Assembly: GCF_041296385.1 (NCBI RefSeq)
Contig: NW_027183580.1
Span: forward strand, 124,001-188,000
Length of the DNA: 64,000 bases
Direction of reading: 5' to 3'
Source of the DNA: Aphelocoma coerulescens
Taxonomy: Eukaryota > Chordata > Aves > Passeriformes > Corvidae
Part shown: one piece after another, positions 48,758 through 62,215 of the stretch
Layout of the letters: every line of letters begins with the position of its first letter
Numbering within the stretch: the first letter of the stretch is position 1
Made by a program: the position numbers and the translations under genes
The notes under the pieces: model-generated
Database searches by the model: none
What the model saw: the letters and a program-made list of their open reading frames with translations, nothing else
What the model was told of the DNA's origin: nothing

Positions 48758-50875
48758 GTGACACCACCACAGAAGCTCAGGGGAGCCCTGGAGACCGTGG
48801 TGATGCTATGGAACCTGATGCAACCCTGCCTCCACTGTGACACCACAGAAGCTCAGGGAGCCCTGGAGACTGTGGTGATGCTATGGAACCTGATGCAACC
48901 CTGCCTCCACTGTGACACCACAGAACCTCTGGGAGCCCTGGAGACCGTGCTGATGCTATGGAACCTGATGCAACCCTGCCTCCACTGTGACACCACAGAA
49001 GCTCGGGGAGCTCTGCAGACCGTGGGGATGCTGGCGAAGCTGACGGAACCCTGGGCACCACAGTGACGCTATGGAACCTGGTGGAACCGAGGGGCCACAG
49101 TGACACTGTGGGGCCTTTTGGAAGCAACAGGACCCTGGTGGGAAGCCACGGGATGATTAATCCTGCACGAACCTGCTCCAGGTGGGCTCCTCTCTCCCGG
49201 CTTCCACAGGTGCTGCTAGGATCCCACTCCGGCACTGGCTTGGCACGGGCTGACGGCTTCCTTTGGCAATGGCTCTGCTCCAGGATGGCATGCTGCAGAG
49301 AATGCAGGTAGATTTTGTGCTCACTCCTGGCATGCAGCTGGACAATAAAGCCTGATCCAGCCCCCCCTCAGCATATGTCCGGCTCTGGCATTGGGGCGGG
49401 GCAACTTTGGGAGCAGCCCCAGCCCTGCTCCTGCTCCCGGCTGGGCACCCAGCTGCTGGGACACAGGTGTGTCCTGATGCCACCGTCTACTCCTTTGAGA
49501 AGGGGAGGACAGAGTGCATCAGGGAGTTTGGTGTGGCTTACATGCGGCAAGGAGAAGGTGCAGCCCCAAACTGGCTTTCACTTCTAGAACCTTTTGCTAT
49601 TGCGGGAGCAGCTGCTGGAGCTTTTCAACCGAGCTGCAAGAGTGAAAAGTGTGATGGCATGTCTATCTGAGAAGGAAGGTTCGGTGCCGCAGCCTGTTGT
49701 GCACAATTTATATGCTGATAAGAGAAGGGGGTGCTTTTGGAACGTTTTCCTTCCTGACACTTCTGTCTCTGTGAGCTTTAGCTGCTTGGACTCAGGGATA
49801 CCGAAGGTATGTGAAAGTGACTGGGATGCGAGAATCATGTTGCACAGGGAACAGGGAAGGTCAGCAAATGTTTCCTGTCCTGGCACATCTCTCAGTCTGA
49901 ACTGCAGCTGCAGATGCTTCACTTCCGCCAAGGACTCTGCCACCTTGAGAGAAGGATGCGCTCTATGGAGTTGAGAAAGAAAGTGCGTCTCACTAGCTTC
50001 TTTCCTCTACTTCATAGACAGCAAAGGGGCTATGAAAGGCAGCACTGGCTTTTTGTTCTAGGACTTCTTCTTTACAAGCAGCTGCTGGATGTTTGGAAGG
50101 GGGTTTGGGATATGCAAAAATGAGAGGCTAAGATGGTAAGAGGGTAAGATGGAAGTCATCTGGCAAAAGCAGAGCTCACAAAAGGGCCAGCTGAGAAAGC
50201 TCTTGCTGCCTACAACTTCAACTGCACCCCTCAAAGCAGCAGCACACACGCTGCTCTCGGCACTTTCCTTCTCAGCTCTACGCACCATCCTAAGCCTTGC
50301 CTCTCCCACACTCAGGATCCAAAGACAACGGCACCAGGGACTGCTCACACACTAAAGGCACCAGGACAAAAGGCTCACCAGCTTGGCCTTTGCATTCCCG
50401 CTGACAGCTCCACAGCTTGAACCCAGAGAACTGCCTGCTGCCAACAGCCTTTCCAATCACTCTGAGCACCTCATGACAAGGAGTGTGGGGAATGAATCTC
50501 CAGCAGCCTCCTGCCCCAGGCTGTCCCCCGGGAGCAGCCCTGCTCCAGGCCGTGACTGCCACCTGCACAGCCAAAGGACCCAGAGCCGGTGTTACACACC
50601 ACGGCTGTGCCTGGCACAGAGACACCAGTGGCCACACAAGTGGCCATGGCACTGTCCACACACAGTCCCTGCTGCTGCTCCCCCAGCCGCTGGCACCAAC
50701 TCCCAGCCACCCACTCCTAAAGCCACGGGGCCCACTGGGACACTGCGGGGGCTCGTGGAAGCCAGCGGCCATTGTGACACAGCGGGGCTGCACAGAGCCC
50801 ACGGTGCTTTGTGACCCGTGGCTCCCAGGAGAGCCTTTGTGATGCTGGGGAACTACAAGGAAGCCTGGCTCCTCT
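48758..50875 (+). repeat. Unit 23, 3-copy (2118 bp)
   Basis: The 75 bp copies lie at 48782-49006 (three). It is consensus-like and the last 3-copy unit before the monomeric run. Confidence 0.96.
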
Positions 50876-53143
50876 GTGACACCACCACAGAAGCTCAGGG
50901 GAGCCCTGGAGACTGTGCTGATGCTATTGAACCTGATGCAACCCTGCCTCCTCTGTGACACCACAGAACCTCTGGGAGCCCTGGAGACCGTGGTGATGCT
51001 ATGGAACCTGATGCAACCCTGCCTCCTCTGTGACACCACAGAACCTCTGGGAGCTCTGGAGACCGTGCTGATGCTATGGAACCTGATGCAACCCTGCCTC
51101 CACTGTGACACCACAGAAGCTCAGGGAGCCCTGGAGACTGTGGTGATGCTATGGAACCTGATGCAACCCTGCCTCCACTGTGACACCACAGAACCTCTGG
51201 GAGCCCTGGAGACCGTGCTGATGCTATGGAACCTGATGCAACCCTGCCTCCACTGTGACACCACAGAAGCTCGGGGAGCTCTGCAGACCGTGGGGATGCT
51301 GGCGAAGCTGACGGAACCCTGGGCACCACAGTGACGCTATGGAACCTGGTGGAACCGAGGGGCCACAGTGACACTGTGGGGCCTTTTGGAAGCAACAGGA
51401 CCCTGGTGGGAAGCCACGGGATGATTAATCCTGCACGAACCTGCTCCAGGTGGGCTCCTCTCTCCCGGCTTCCACAGGTGCTGCTAGGATCCCACTCCGG
51501 CACTGGCTTGGCACGGGCTCACGGCTTCCTTTGGCAATGGCTCTGCTCCAGGATGGCATGCTGCAGAGAATGCAGGTAGATTTTGTGCTCACTCCTGGCA
51601 TGCAGCTGGACAATAAAGCCTGATCCAGCCCCCCCTCAGCATATGTCCGGCTCTGGCATTGGGGCGGGGCAACTTTGGGAGCAGCCCCAGCCCTGCTCCT
51701 GCTCCCGGCTGGGCACCCAGCTGCTGGGACACAGGTGTGTCCTGATGCCACCGTCTACTCCTTTGAGAAGGGGAGGACAGAGTGCATCAGGGAGTTTGGT
51801 GTGGCTTACATGCGGCAAGGAGAAGGTGCAGCCCCAAACTGGCTTTCACTTCTAGAACCTTTTGCTATTGCGGGAGCAGCTGCTGGAGCTTTTCAACCGA
51901 GCTGCAAGAGTGAAAAGTGTGATGGCATGTCTATCTGAGAAGGAAGGTTCGGTGCCGCAGCCTGTTGTGCACAATTTATATGCTGATAAGAGAAGGGGGT
52001 GCTTTTGGAACGTTTTCCTTCCTGACACTTCTGTCTCTGTGAGCTTTAGCTGCTTGGACTCAGGGATACCGAAGGTATGTGAAAGTGACTGGGATGCGAG
52101 AATCATGTTGCACAGGGAACAGGGAAGGTCAGCAAATGTTTCCTGTCCTGGCACATCTCTCAGTCTGAACTGCAGCTGCAGATGCTTCACTTCCGCCAAG
52201 GACTCTGCCACCTTGAGAGAAGGATGCGCTCTATGGAGTTGAGAAAGAAAGTGCGTCTCACTAGCTTCTTTCCTCTACTTCATAGACAGCAAAGGGGCTA
52301 TGAAAGGCAGCACTGGCTTTTTGTTCTAGGACTTCTTCTTTACAAGCAGCTGCTGGATGTTTGGAAGGGGGTTTGGGATATGCAAAAATGAGAGGCTAAG
52401 ATGGTAAGAGGGTAAGATGGAAGTCATCTGGCAAAAGCAGAGCTCACAAAAGGGCCAGCTGAGAAAGCTCTTGCTGCCTACAACTTCAACTGCACCCCTC
52501 AAAGCAGCAGCACACACGCTGCTCTCGGCACTTTCCTTCTCAGCTCTACGCACCATCCTAAGCCTTGCCTCTCCCACACTCAGGATCCAAAGACAACGGC
52601 ACCAGGGACTGCTCACACACTAAAGGCACCAGGACAAAAGGCTCACCAGCTTGGCCTTTGCATTCCCGCTGACAGCTCCACAGCTTGAACCCAGAGAACT
52701 GCCTGCTGCCAACAGCCTTTCCAATCACTCTGAGCACCTCATGACAAGGAGTGTGGGGAATGAATCTCCAGCAGCCTCCTGCCCCAGGCTGTCCCCCGGG
52801 AGCAGCCCTGCTCCAGGCCGTGACTGCCACCTGCACAGCCAAAGGACCCAGAGCCGGTGTTACACACCACGGCTGTGCCTGGCACAGAGACACCAGTGGC
52901 CACACAAGTGGCCATGGCACTGTCCACACACAGTCCCTGCTGCTGCTCCCCCAGCCGCTGGCACCAACTCCCAGCCACCCACTCCTAAAGCCACGGGGCC
53001 CACTGGGACACTGCGGGGGCTCGTGGAAGCCAGCGGCCATTGTGACACAGCGGGGCTGCACAGAGCCCACGGTGCTTTGTGACCCGTGGCTCCCAGGAGA
53101 GCCTTTGTGATGCTGGGGAACTACAAGGAAGCCTGGCTCCTCT
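50876..53143 (+). repeat. Unit 24, 5-copy, non-A body (2268 bp)
   Basis: The 75 bp copies lie at 50900-51274 (five). Copy a has a GACTGTG head and a GAACCT tail, and copy c begins GGAGCTCTG. G-to-C at 51520 is shared only with unit 27. It is the first unit of the monomeric run. Confidence 0.96.
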
Positions 53144-55411
53144 GTGACACCACCACAGAAGCTCAGGGGAGCCCTGGAGACCGTGCTGATGCTATTGAAC
53201 CTGATGCAACCCTGCCTCCTCTGTGACACCACAGAAGCTCTTGGAGCCCTGGAGACCGTGGTGATGCTATGGAACCTGATGCAACCCTGCCTCCTCTGTG
53301 ACACCACAGAACCTCTGGGAGCCCTGGAGACCGTGCTGATGCTATGGAACCTGATGCAACCCTGCCTCCACTGTGACACCACAGAAGCTCAGGGAGCCCT
53401 GGAGACTGTGGTGATGCTATGGAACCTGATGCAACCCTGCCTCCACTGTGACACCACAGAACCTCTGGGAGCCCTGGAGACCGTGCTGATGCTATGGAAC
53501 CTGATGCAACCCTGCCTCCACTGTGACACCACAGAAGCTCGGGGAGCTCTGCAGACCGTGGGGATGCTGGCGAAGCTGACGGAACCCTGGGCACCACAGT
53601 GACGCTATGGAACCTGGTGGAACCGAGGGGCCACAGTGACACTGTGGGGCCTTTTGGAAGCAACAGGACCCTGGTGGGAAGCCACGGGATGATTAATCCT
53701 GCACGAACCTGCTCCAGGTGGGCTCCTCTCTCCCGGCTTCCACAGGTGCTGCTAGGATCCCACTCCGGCACTGGCTTGGCACGGGCTGACGGCTTCCTTT
53801 GGCAATGGCTCTGCTCCAGGATGGCATGCTGCAGAGAATGCAGGTAGATTTTGTGCTCACTCCTGGCATGCAGCTGGACAATAAAGCCTGATCCAGCCCC
53901 CCCTCAGCATATGTCCGGCTCTGGCATTGGGGCGGGGCAACTTTGGGAGCAGCCCCAGCCCTGCTCCTGCTCCCGGCTGGGCACCCAGCTGCTGGGACAC
54001 AGGTGTGTCCTGATGCCACCGTCTACTCCTTTGAGAAGGGGAGGACAGAGTGCATCAGGGAGTTTGGTGTGGCTTACATGCGGCAAGGAGAAGGTGCAGC
54101 CCCAAACTGGCTTTCACTTCTAGAACCTTTTGCTATTGCGGGAGCAGCTGCTGGAGCTTTTCAACCGAGCTGCAAGAGTGAAAAGTGTGATGGCATGTCT
54201 ATCTGAGAAGGAAGGTTCGGTGCCGCAGCCTGTTGTGCACAATTTATATGCTGATAAGAGAAGGGGGTGCTTTTGCAACGTTTTCCTTCCTGACACTTCT
54301 GTCTCTGTGAGCTTTAGCTGCTTGGACTCAGGGATACCGAAGGTATGTGAAAGTGACTGGGATGCGAGAATCATGTTGCACAGGGAACAGGGAAGGTCAG
54401 CAAATGTTTCCTGTCCTGGCACATCTCTCAGTCTGAACTGCAGCTGCAGATGCTTCACTTCCGCCAAGGACTCTGCCACCTTGAGAGAAGGATGCGCTCT
54501 ATGGAGTTGAGAAAGAAAGTGCGTCTCACTAGCTTCTTTCCTCTACTTCATAGACAGCAAAGGGGCTATGAAAGGCAGCACTGGCTTTTTGTTCTAGGAC
54601 TTCTTCTTTACAAGCAGCTGCTGGATGTTTGGAAGGGGGTTTGGGATATGCAAAAATGAGAGGCTAAGATGGTAAGAGGGTAAGATGGAAGTCATCTGGC
54701 AAAAGCAGAGCTCACAAAAGGGCCAGCTGAGAAAGCTCTTGCTGCCTACAACTTCAACTGCACCCCTCAAAGCAGCAGCACACACGCTGCTCTCGGCACT
54801 TTCCTTCTCAGCTCTACGCACCATCCTAAGCCTTGCCTCTCCCACACTCAGGATCCAAAGACAACGGCACCAGGGACTGCTCACACACTAAAGGCACCAG
54901 GACAAAAGGCTCACCAGCTTGGCCTTTGCATTCCCGCTGACAGCTCCACAGCTTGAACCCAGAGAACTGCCTGCTGCCAACAGCCTTTCCAATCACTCTG
55001 AGCACCTCATGACAAGGAGTGTGGGGAATGAATCTCCAGCAGCCTCCTGCCCCAGGCTGTCCCCCGGGAGCAGCCCTGCTCCAGGCCGTGACTGCCACCT
55101 GCACAGCCAAAGGACCCAGAGCCGGTGTTACACACCACGGCTGTGCCTGGCACAGAGACACCAGTGGCCACACAAGTGGCCATGGCACTGTCCACACACA
55201 GTCCCTGCTGCTGCTCCCCCAGCCGCTGGCACCAACTCCCAGCCACCCACTCCTAAAGCCACGGGGCCCACTGGGACACTGCGGGGGCTCGTGGAAGCCA
55301 GCGGCCATTGTGACACAGCGGGGCTGCACAGAGCCCACGGTGCTTTGTGACCCGTGGCTCCCAGGAGAGCCTTTGTGATGCTGGGGAACTACAAGGAAGC
55401 CTGGCTCCTCT
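53144..55411 (+). repeat. Unit 25, 5-copy, non-A body (2268 bp)
   Basis: The 75 bp copies lie at 53168-53542 (five, standard a-e). A private G-to-C lies at 54276. Confidence 0.96.
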
Positions 55412-57679
55412 GTGACACCACCACAGAAGCTCAGGGGAGCCCTGGAGACCGTGCTGATGCTATTGAACCTGATGCAACCCTGCCTCCTCTGTGACACCAC
55501 AGAAGCTCTTGGAGCCCTGGAGACCGTGGTGATGCTATGGAACCTGATGCAACCCTGCCTCCTCTGTGACACCACAGAACCTCTGGGAGCCCTGGAGACC
55601 GTGCTGATGCTATGGAACCTGATGCAACCCTGCCTCCACTGTGACACCACAGAAGCTCAGGGAGCCCTGGAGACTGTGGTGATGCTATGGAACCTGATGC
55701 AACCCTGCCTCCACTGTGACACCACAGAACCTCTGGGAGCCCTGGAGACTGTGGTGATGCTATGGAACCTGATGCAACCCTGCCTCCACTGTGACACCAC
55801 AGAAGCTCGGGGAGCTCTGCAGACCGTGGGGATGCTGGCGAAGCTGACGGAACCCTGGGCACCACAGTGACGCTATGGAACCTGGTGGAACCGAGGGGCC
55901 ACAGTGACACTGTGGGGCCTTTTGGAAGCAACAGGACCCTGGTGGGAAGCCACGGGATGATTAATCCTGCACGAACCTGCTCCAGGTGGGCTCCTCTCTC
56001 CCGGCTTCCACAGGTGCTGCTAGGATCCCACTCCGGCACTGGCTTGGCACGGGCTGACGGCTTCCTTTGGCAATGGCTCTGCTCCAGGATGGCATGCTGC
56101 AGAGAATGCAGGTAGATTTTGTGCTCACTCCTGGCATGCAGCTGGACAATAAAGCCTGATCCAGCCCCCCCTCAGCATATGTCCGGCTCTGGCATTGGGG
56201 CGGGGCAACTTTGGGAGCAGCCCCAGCCCTGCTCCTGCTCCCGGCTGGGCACCCAGCTGCTGGGACACAGGTGTGTCCTGATGCCACCGTCTACTCCTTT
56301 GAGAAGGGGAGGACAGAGTGCATCAGGGAGTTTGGTGTGGCTTACATGCGGCAAGGAGAAGGTGCAGCCCCAAACTGGCTTTCACTTCTAGAACCTTTTG
56401 CTATTGCGGGAGCAGCTGCTGGAGCTTTTCAACCGAGCTGCAAGAGTGAAAAGTGTGATGGCATGTCTATCTGAGAAGGAAGGTTCGGTGCCGCAGCCTG
56501 TTGTGCACAATTTATATGCTGATAACAGAAGGGGGTGCTTTTGGAACGTTTTCCTTCCTGACACTTCTGTCTCTGTGAGCTTTAGCTGCTTGGACTCAGG
56601 GATACCGAAGGTGTGTGAAAGTGACTGGGATGCGAGAATCATGTTGCACAGGGAACAGGGAAGGTCAGCAAATGTTTCCTGTCCTGGCACATCTCTCAGT
56701 CTGAACTGCAGCTGCAGATGCTTCACTTCCGCCAAGGACTCTGCCACCTTGAGAGAAGGATGCGCTCTATGGAGTTGAGAAAGAAAGTGCGTCTCACTAG
56801 CTTCTTTCCTCTACTTCATAGACAGCAAAGGGGCTATGAAAGGCAGCACTGGCTTTTTGTTCTAGGACTTCTTCTTTACAAGCAGCTGCTGGATGTTTGG
56901 AAGGGGGTTTGGGATATGCAAAAATGAGAGGCTAAGATGGTAAGAGGGTAAGATGGAAGTCATCTGGCAAAAGCAGAGCTCACAAAAGGGCCAGCTGAGA
57001 AAGCTCTTGCTGCCTACAACTTCAACTGCACCCCTCAAAGCAGCAGCACACACGCTGCTCTCGGCACTTTCCTTCTCAGCTCTACGCACCATCCTAAGCC
57101 TTGCCTCTCCCACACTCAGGATCCAAAGACAACGGCACCAGGGACTGCTCACACACTAAAGGCACCAGGACAAAAGGCTCACCAGCTTGGCCTTTGCATT
57201 CCCGCTGACAGCTCCACAGCTTGAACCCAGAGAACTGCCTGCTGCCAACAGCCTTTCCAATCACTCTGAGCACCTCATGACAAGGAGTGTGGGGAATGAA
57301 TCTCCAGCAGCCTCCTGCCCCAGGCTGTCCCCCGGGAGCAGCCCTGCTCCAGGCCGTGACTGCCACCTGCACAGCCAAAGGACCCAGAGCCGGTGTTACA
57401 CACCACGGCTGTGCCTGGCACAGAGACACCAGTGGCCACACAAGTGGCCATGGCACTGTCCACACACAGTCCCTGCTGCTGCTCCCCCAGCCGCTGGCAC
57501 CAACTCCCAGCCACCCACTCCTAAAGCCACGGGGCCCACTGGGACACTGCGGGGGCTCGTGGAAGCCAGCGGCCATTGTGACACAGCGGGGCTGCACAGA
57601 GCCCACGGTGCTTTGTGACCCGTGGCTCCCAGGAGAGCCTTTGTGATGCTGGGGAACTACAAGGAAGCCTGGCTCCTCT
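55412..57679 (+). repeat. Unit 26, 5-copy, non-A body (2268 bp)
   Basis: The 75 bp copies lie at 55436-55810. The last copy (55736-55810) has the GACTGTGGTG head normally found only in copy d. Body variants C at 56526 and G at 56613 are shared only with unit 27. The second changes a splice-donor-like GTATGT to GTGTGT. Confidence 0.96.
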
Positions 57680-59947
57680 GTGACACCACCACAGAAGCTC
57701 AGGGGAGCCCTGGAGACCGTGCTGATGCTATTGAACCTGATGCAACCCTGCCTCCTCTGTGACACCACAGAAGCTCTTGGAGCCCTGGAGACCGTGGTGA
57801 TGCTATGGAACCTGATGCAACCCTGCCTCCTCTGTGACACCACAGAACCTCTGGGAGCCCTGGAGACCGTGCTGATGCTATGGAACCTGATGCAACCCTG
57901 CCTCCACTGTGACACCACAGAAGCTCAGGGAGCCCTGGAGACTGTGGTGATGCTATGGAACCTGATGCAACCCTGCCTCCACTGTGACACCACAGAACCT
58001 CTGGGAGCCCTGGAGACCGTGCTGATGCTATGGAACCTGATGCAACCCTGCCTCCACTGTGACACCACAGAAGCTCGGGGAGCTCTGCAGACCGTGGGGA
58101 TGCTGGCGAAGCTGACGGAACCCTGGGCACCACAGTGACGCTATGGAACCTGGTGGAACCGAGGGGCCACAGTGACACTGTGGGGCCTTTTGGAAGCAAC
58201 AGGACCCTGGTGGGAAGCCACGGGATGATTAATCCTGCACGAACCTGCTCCAGGTGGGCTCCTCTCTCCCGGCTTCCACAGGTGCTGCTAGGATCCCACT
58301 CCGGCACTGGCTTGGCACGGGCTCACGGCTTCCTTTGGCAATGGCTCTGCTCCAGGATGGCATGCTGCAGAGAATGCAGGTAGATTTTGTGCTCACTCCT
58401 GGCATGCAGCTGGACAATAAAGCCTGATCCAGCCCCCCCTCAGCATATGTCCGGCTCTGGCATTGGGGCGGGGCAACTTTGGGAGCAGCCCCAGCCCTGC
58501 TCCTGCTCCCGGCTGGGCACCCAGCTGCTGGGACACAGGTGTGTCCTGATGCCACCGTCTACTCCTTTGAGAAGGGGAGGACAGAGTGCATCAGGGAGTT
58601 TGGTGTGGCTTACATGCGGCAAGGAGAAGGTGCAGCCCCAAACTGGCTTTCACTTCTAGAACCTTTTGCTATTGCGGGAGCAGCTGCTGGAGCTTTTCAA
58701 CCGAGCTGCAAGAGTGAAAAGTGTGATGGCATGTCTATCTGAGAAGGAAGGTTCAGTGCCGCAGCCTGTTGTGCACAATTTATATGCTGATAACAGAAGG
58801 GGGTGCTTTTGGAACGTTTTCCTTCCTGACACTTCTGTCTCTGTGAGCTTTAGCTGCTTGGACTCAGGGATACCGAAGGTGTGTGAAAGTGACTGGGATG
58901 CGAGAATCATGTTGCACAGGGAACAGGGAAGGTCAGCAAATGTTTCCTGTCCTGGCACATCTCTCAGTCTGAACTGCAGCTGCAGATGCTTCACTTCCGC
59001 CAAGGACTCTGCCACCTTGAGAGAAGGATGCGCTCTATGGAGTTGAGAAAGAAAGTGCGTCTCACTAGCTTCTTTCCTCTACTTCATAGACAGCAAAGGG
59101 GCTATGAAAGGCAGCACTGGCTTTTTGTTCTAGGACTTCTTCTTTACAAGCAGCTGCTGGATGTTTGGAAGGGGGTTTGGGATATGCAAAAATGAGAGGC
59201 TAAGATGGTAAGAGGGTAAGATGGAAGTCATCTGGCAAAAGCAGAGCTCACAAAAGGGCCAGCTGAGAAAGCTCTTGCTGCCTACAACTTCAACTGCACC
59301 CCTCAAAGCAGCAGCACACACGCTGCTCTCGGCACTTTCCTTCTCAGCTCTACGCACCATCCTAAGCCTTGCCTCTCCCACACTCAGGATCCAAAGACAA
59401 CGGCACCAGGGACTGCTCACACACTAAAGGCACCAGGACAAAAGGCTCACCAGCTTGGCCTTTGCATTCCCGCTGACAGCTCCACAGCTTGAACCCAGAG
59501 AACTGCCTGCTGCCAACAGCCTTTCCAATCACTCTGAGCACCTCATGACAAGGAGTGTGGGGAATGAATCTCCAGCAGCCTCCTGCCCCAGGCTGTCCCC
59601 CGGGAGCAGCCCTGCTCCAGGCCGTGACTGCCACCTGCACAGCCAAAGGACCCAGAGCCGGTGTTACACACCACGGCTGTGCCTGGCACAGAGACACCAG
59701 TGGCCACACAAGTGGCCATGGCACTGTCCACACACAGTCCCTGCTGCTGCTCCCCCAGCCGCTGGCACCAACTCCCAGCCACCCACTCCTAAAGCCACGG
59801 GGCCCACTGGGACACTGCGGGGGCTCGTGGAAGCCAGCGGCCATTGTGACACAGCGGGGCTGCACAGAGCCCACGGTGCTTTGTGACCCGTGGCTCCCAG
59901 GAGAGCCTTTGTGATGCTGGGGAACTACAAGGAAGCCTGGCTCCTCT
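57680..59947 (+). repeat. Unit 27, 5-copy, non-A body (2268 bp)
   Basis: The 75 bp copies lie at 57704-58078 (standard a-e). C at 58324 is shared with unit 24. C at 58794 and G at 58881 are shared with unit 26. A at 58755 (CpG to CpA) is private. Confidence 0.96.
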
Positions 59948-62215
59948 GTGACACCACCACAGAAGCTCAGGGGAGCCCTGGAGACTGTGCTGATGCTATT
60001 GAACCTGATGCAACCCTGCCTCCTCTGTGACACCACAGAAGCTCTTGGAGCCCTGGAGACCGTGGTGATGCTATGGAACCTGATGCAACCCTGCCTCCTC
60101 TGTGACACCACAGAACCTCTGGGAGCTCTGCAGACCGTGCTGATGCTATGGAACCTGATGCAACCCTGCCTCCACTGTGACACCACAGAAGCTCAGGGAG
60201 CCCTGGAGACCGTGGTGATGCTATGGAACCTGATGCAACCCTGCCTCCTCTGTGACACCACAGAACCTCTGGGAGCCCTGGAGACCGTGCTGATGCTATG
60301 GAACCTGATGCAACCCTGCCTCCACTGTGACACCACAGAAGCTCGGGGAGCTCTGCAGACCGTGGGGATGCTGGCGAAGCTGACGGAACCCTGGGCACCA
60401 CAGTGACGCTATGGAACCTGGTGGAACCGAGGGGCCACAGTGACACTGTGGGGCCTTTTGGAAGCAACAGGACCCTGGTGGGAAGCCACGGGATGATTAA
60501 TCCTGCACGAACCTGCTCCAGGTGGGCTCCTCTCTCCCGGCTTCCACAGGTGCTGCTAGGATCCCACTCCGGCACTGGCTTGGCACGGGCTGACGGCTTC
60601 CTTTGGCAATGGCTCTGCTCCAGGATGGCATGCTGCAGAGAATGCAGGTAGATTTTGTGCTCACTCCTGGCATGCAGCTGGACAATAAAGCCTGATCCAG
60701 CCCCCCCTCAGCATATGTCCGGCTCTGGCATTGGGGCGGGGCAACTTTGGGAGCAGCCCCAGCCCTGCTCCTGCTCCCGGCTGGGCACCCAGCTGCTGGG
60801 ACACAGGTGTGTCCTGATGCCACCGTCTACTCCTTTGAGAAGGGGAGGACAGAGTGCATCAGGGAGTTTGGTGTGGCTTACATGCGGCAAGGAGAAGGTG
60901 CAGCCCCAAACTGGCTTTCACTTCTAGAACCTTTTGCTATTGCGGGAGCAGCTGCTGGAGCTTTTCAACCGAGCTGCAAGAGTGAAAAGTGTGATGGCAT
61001 GTCTATCTGAGAAGGAAGGTTCGGTGCCGCAGCCTGTTGTGCACAATTTATATGCTGATAAGAGAAGGGGGTGCTTTTGGAACGTTTTCCTTCCTGACAC
61101 TTCTGTCTCTGTGAGCTTTAGCTGCTTGGACTCAGGGATACCGAAGGTATGTGAAAGTGACTGGGATGCGAGAATCATGTTGCACAGGGAACAGGGAAGG
61201 TCAGCAAATGTTTCCTGTCCTGGCACATCTCTCAGTCTGAACTGCAGCTGCAGATGCTTCACTTCCGCCAAGGACTCTGCCACCTTGAGAGAAGGATGCG
61301 CTCTATGGAGTTGAGAAAGAAAGTGCGTCTCACTAGCTTCTTTCCTCTACTTCATAGACAGCAAAGGGGCTATGAAAGGCAGCACTGGCTTTTTGTTCTA
61401 GGACTTCTTCTTTACAAGCAGCTGCTGGATGTTTGGAAGGGGGTTTGGGATATGCAAAAATGAGAGGCTAAGATGGTAAGAGGGTAAGATGGAAGTCATC
61501 TGGCAAAAGCAGAGCTCACAAAAGGGCCAGCTGAGAAAGCTCTTGCTGCCTACAACTTCAACTGCACCCCTCAAAGCAGCAGCACACACGCTGCTCTCGG
61601 CACTTTCCTTCTCAGCTCTACGCACCATCCTAAGCCTTGCCTCTCCCACACTCAGGATCCAAAGACAACGGCACCAGGGACTGCTCACACACTAAAGGCA
61701 CCAGGACAAAAGGCTCACCAGCTTGGCCTTTGCATTCCCGCTGACAGCTCCACAGCTTGAACCCAGAGAACTGCCTGCTGCCAACAGCCTTTCCAATCAC
61801 TCTGAGCACCTCATGACAAGGAGTGTGGGGAATGAATCTCCAGCAGCCTCCTGCCCCAGGCTGTCCCCCGGGAGCAGCCCTGCTCCAGGCCGTGACTGCC
61901 ACCTGCACAGCCAAAGGACCCAGAGCCGGTGTTACACACCACGGCTGTGCCTGGCACAGAGACACCAGTGGCCACACAAGTGGCCATGGCACTGTCCACA
62001 CACAGTCCCTGCTGCTGCTCCCCCAGCCGCTGGCACCAACTCCCAGCCACCCACTCCTAAAGCCACGGGGCCCACTGGGACACTGCGGGGGCTCGTGGAA
62101 GCCAGCGGCCATTGTGACACAGCGGGGCTGCACAGAGCCCACGGTGCTTTGTGACCCGTGGCTCCCAGGAGAGCCTTTGTGATGCTGGGGAACTACAAGG
62201 AAGCCTGGCTCCTCT
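59948..62215 (+). repeat. Unit 28, 5-copy with rearranged 75 bp block (2268 bp)
   Basis: The copies lie at 59972-60346. The third (60122-60196) begins GGAGCTCTGCAG, as in the decayed edge copy. The fourth (60197-60271) reads as a full b copy where d is expected. The body is consensus-like. Confidence 0.96.

Larger units (their letters stand above)
44297..50875 (+). repeat. Higher-order repeat trimer 5-4-3, fifth (6579 bp)
   Basis: Units 21-23. This is the last trimer before the pattern gives way to monomeric 5-copy units at 50876. Confidence 0.9.
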
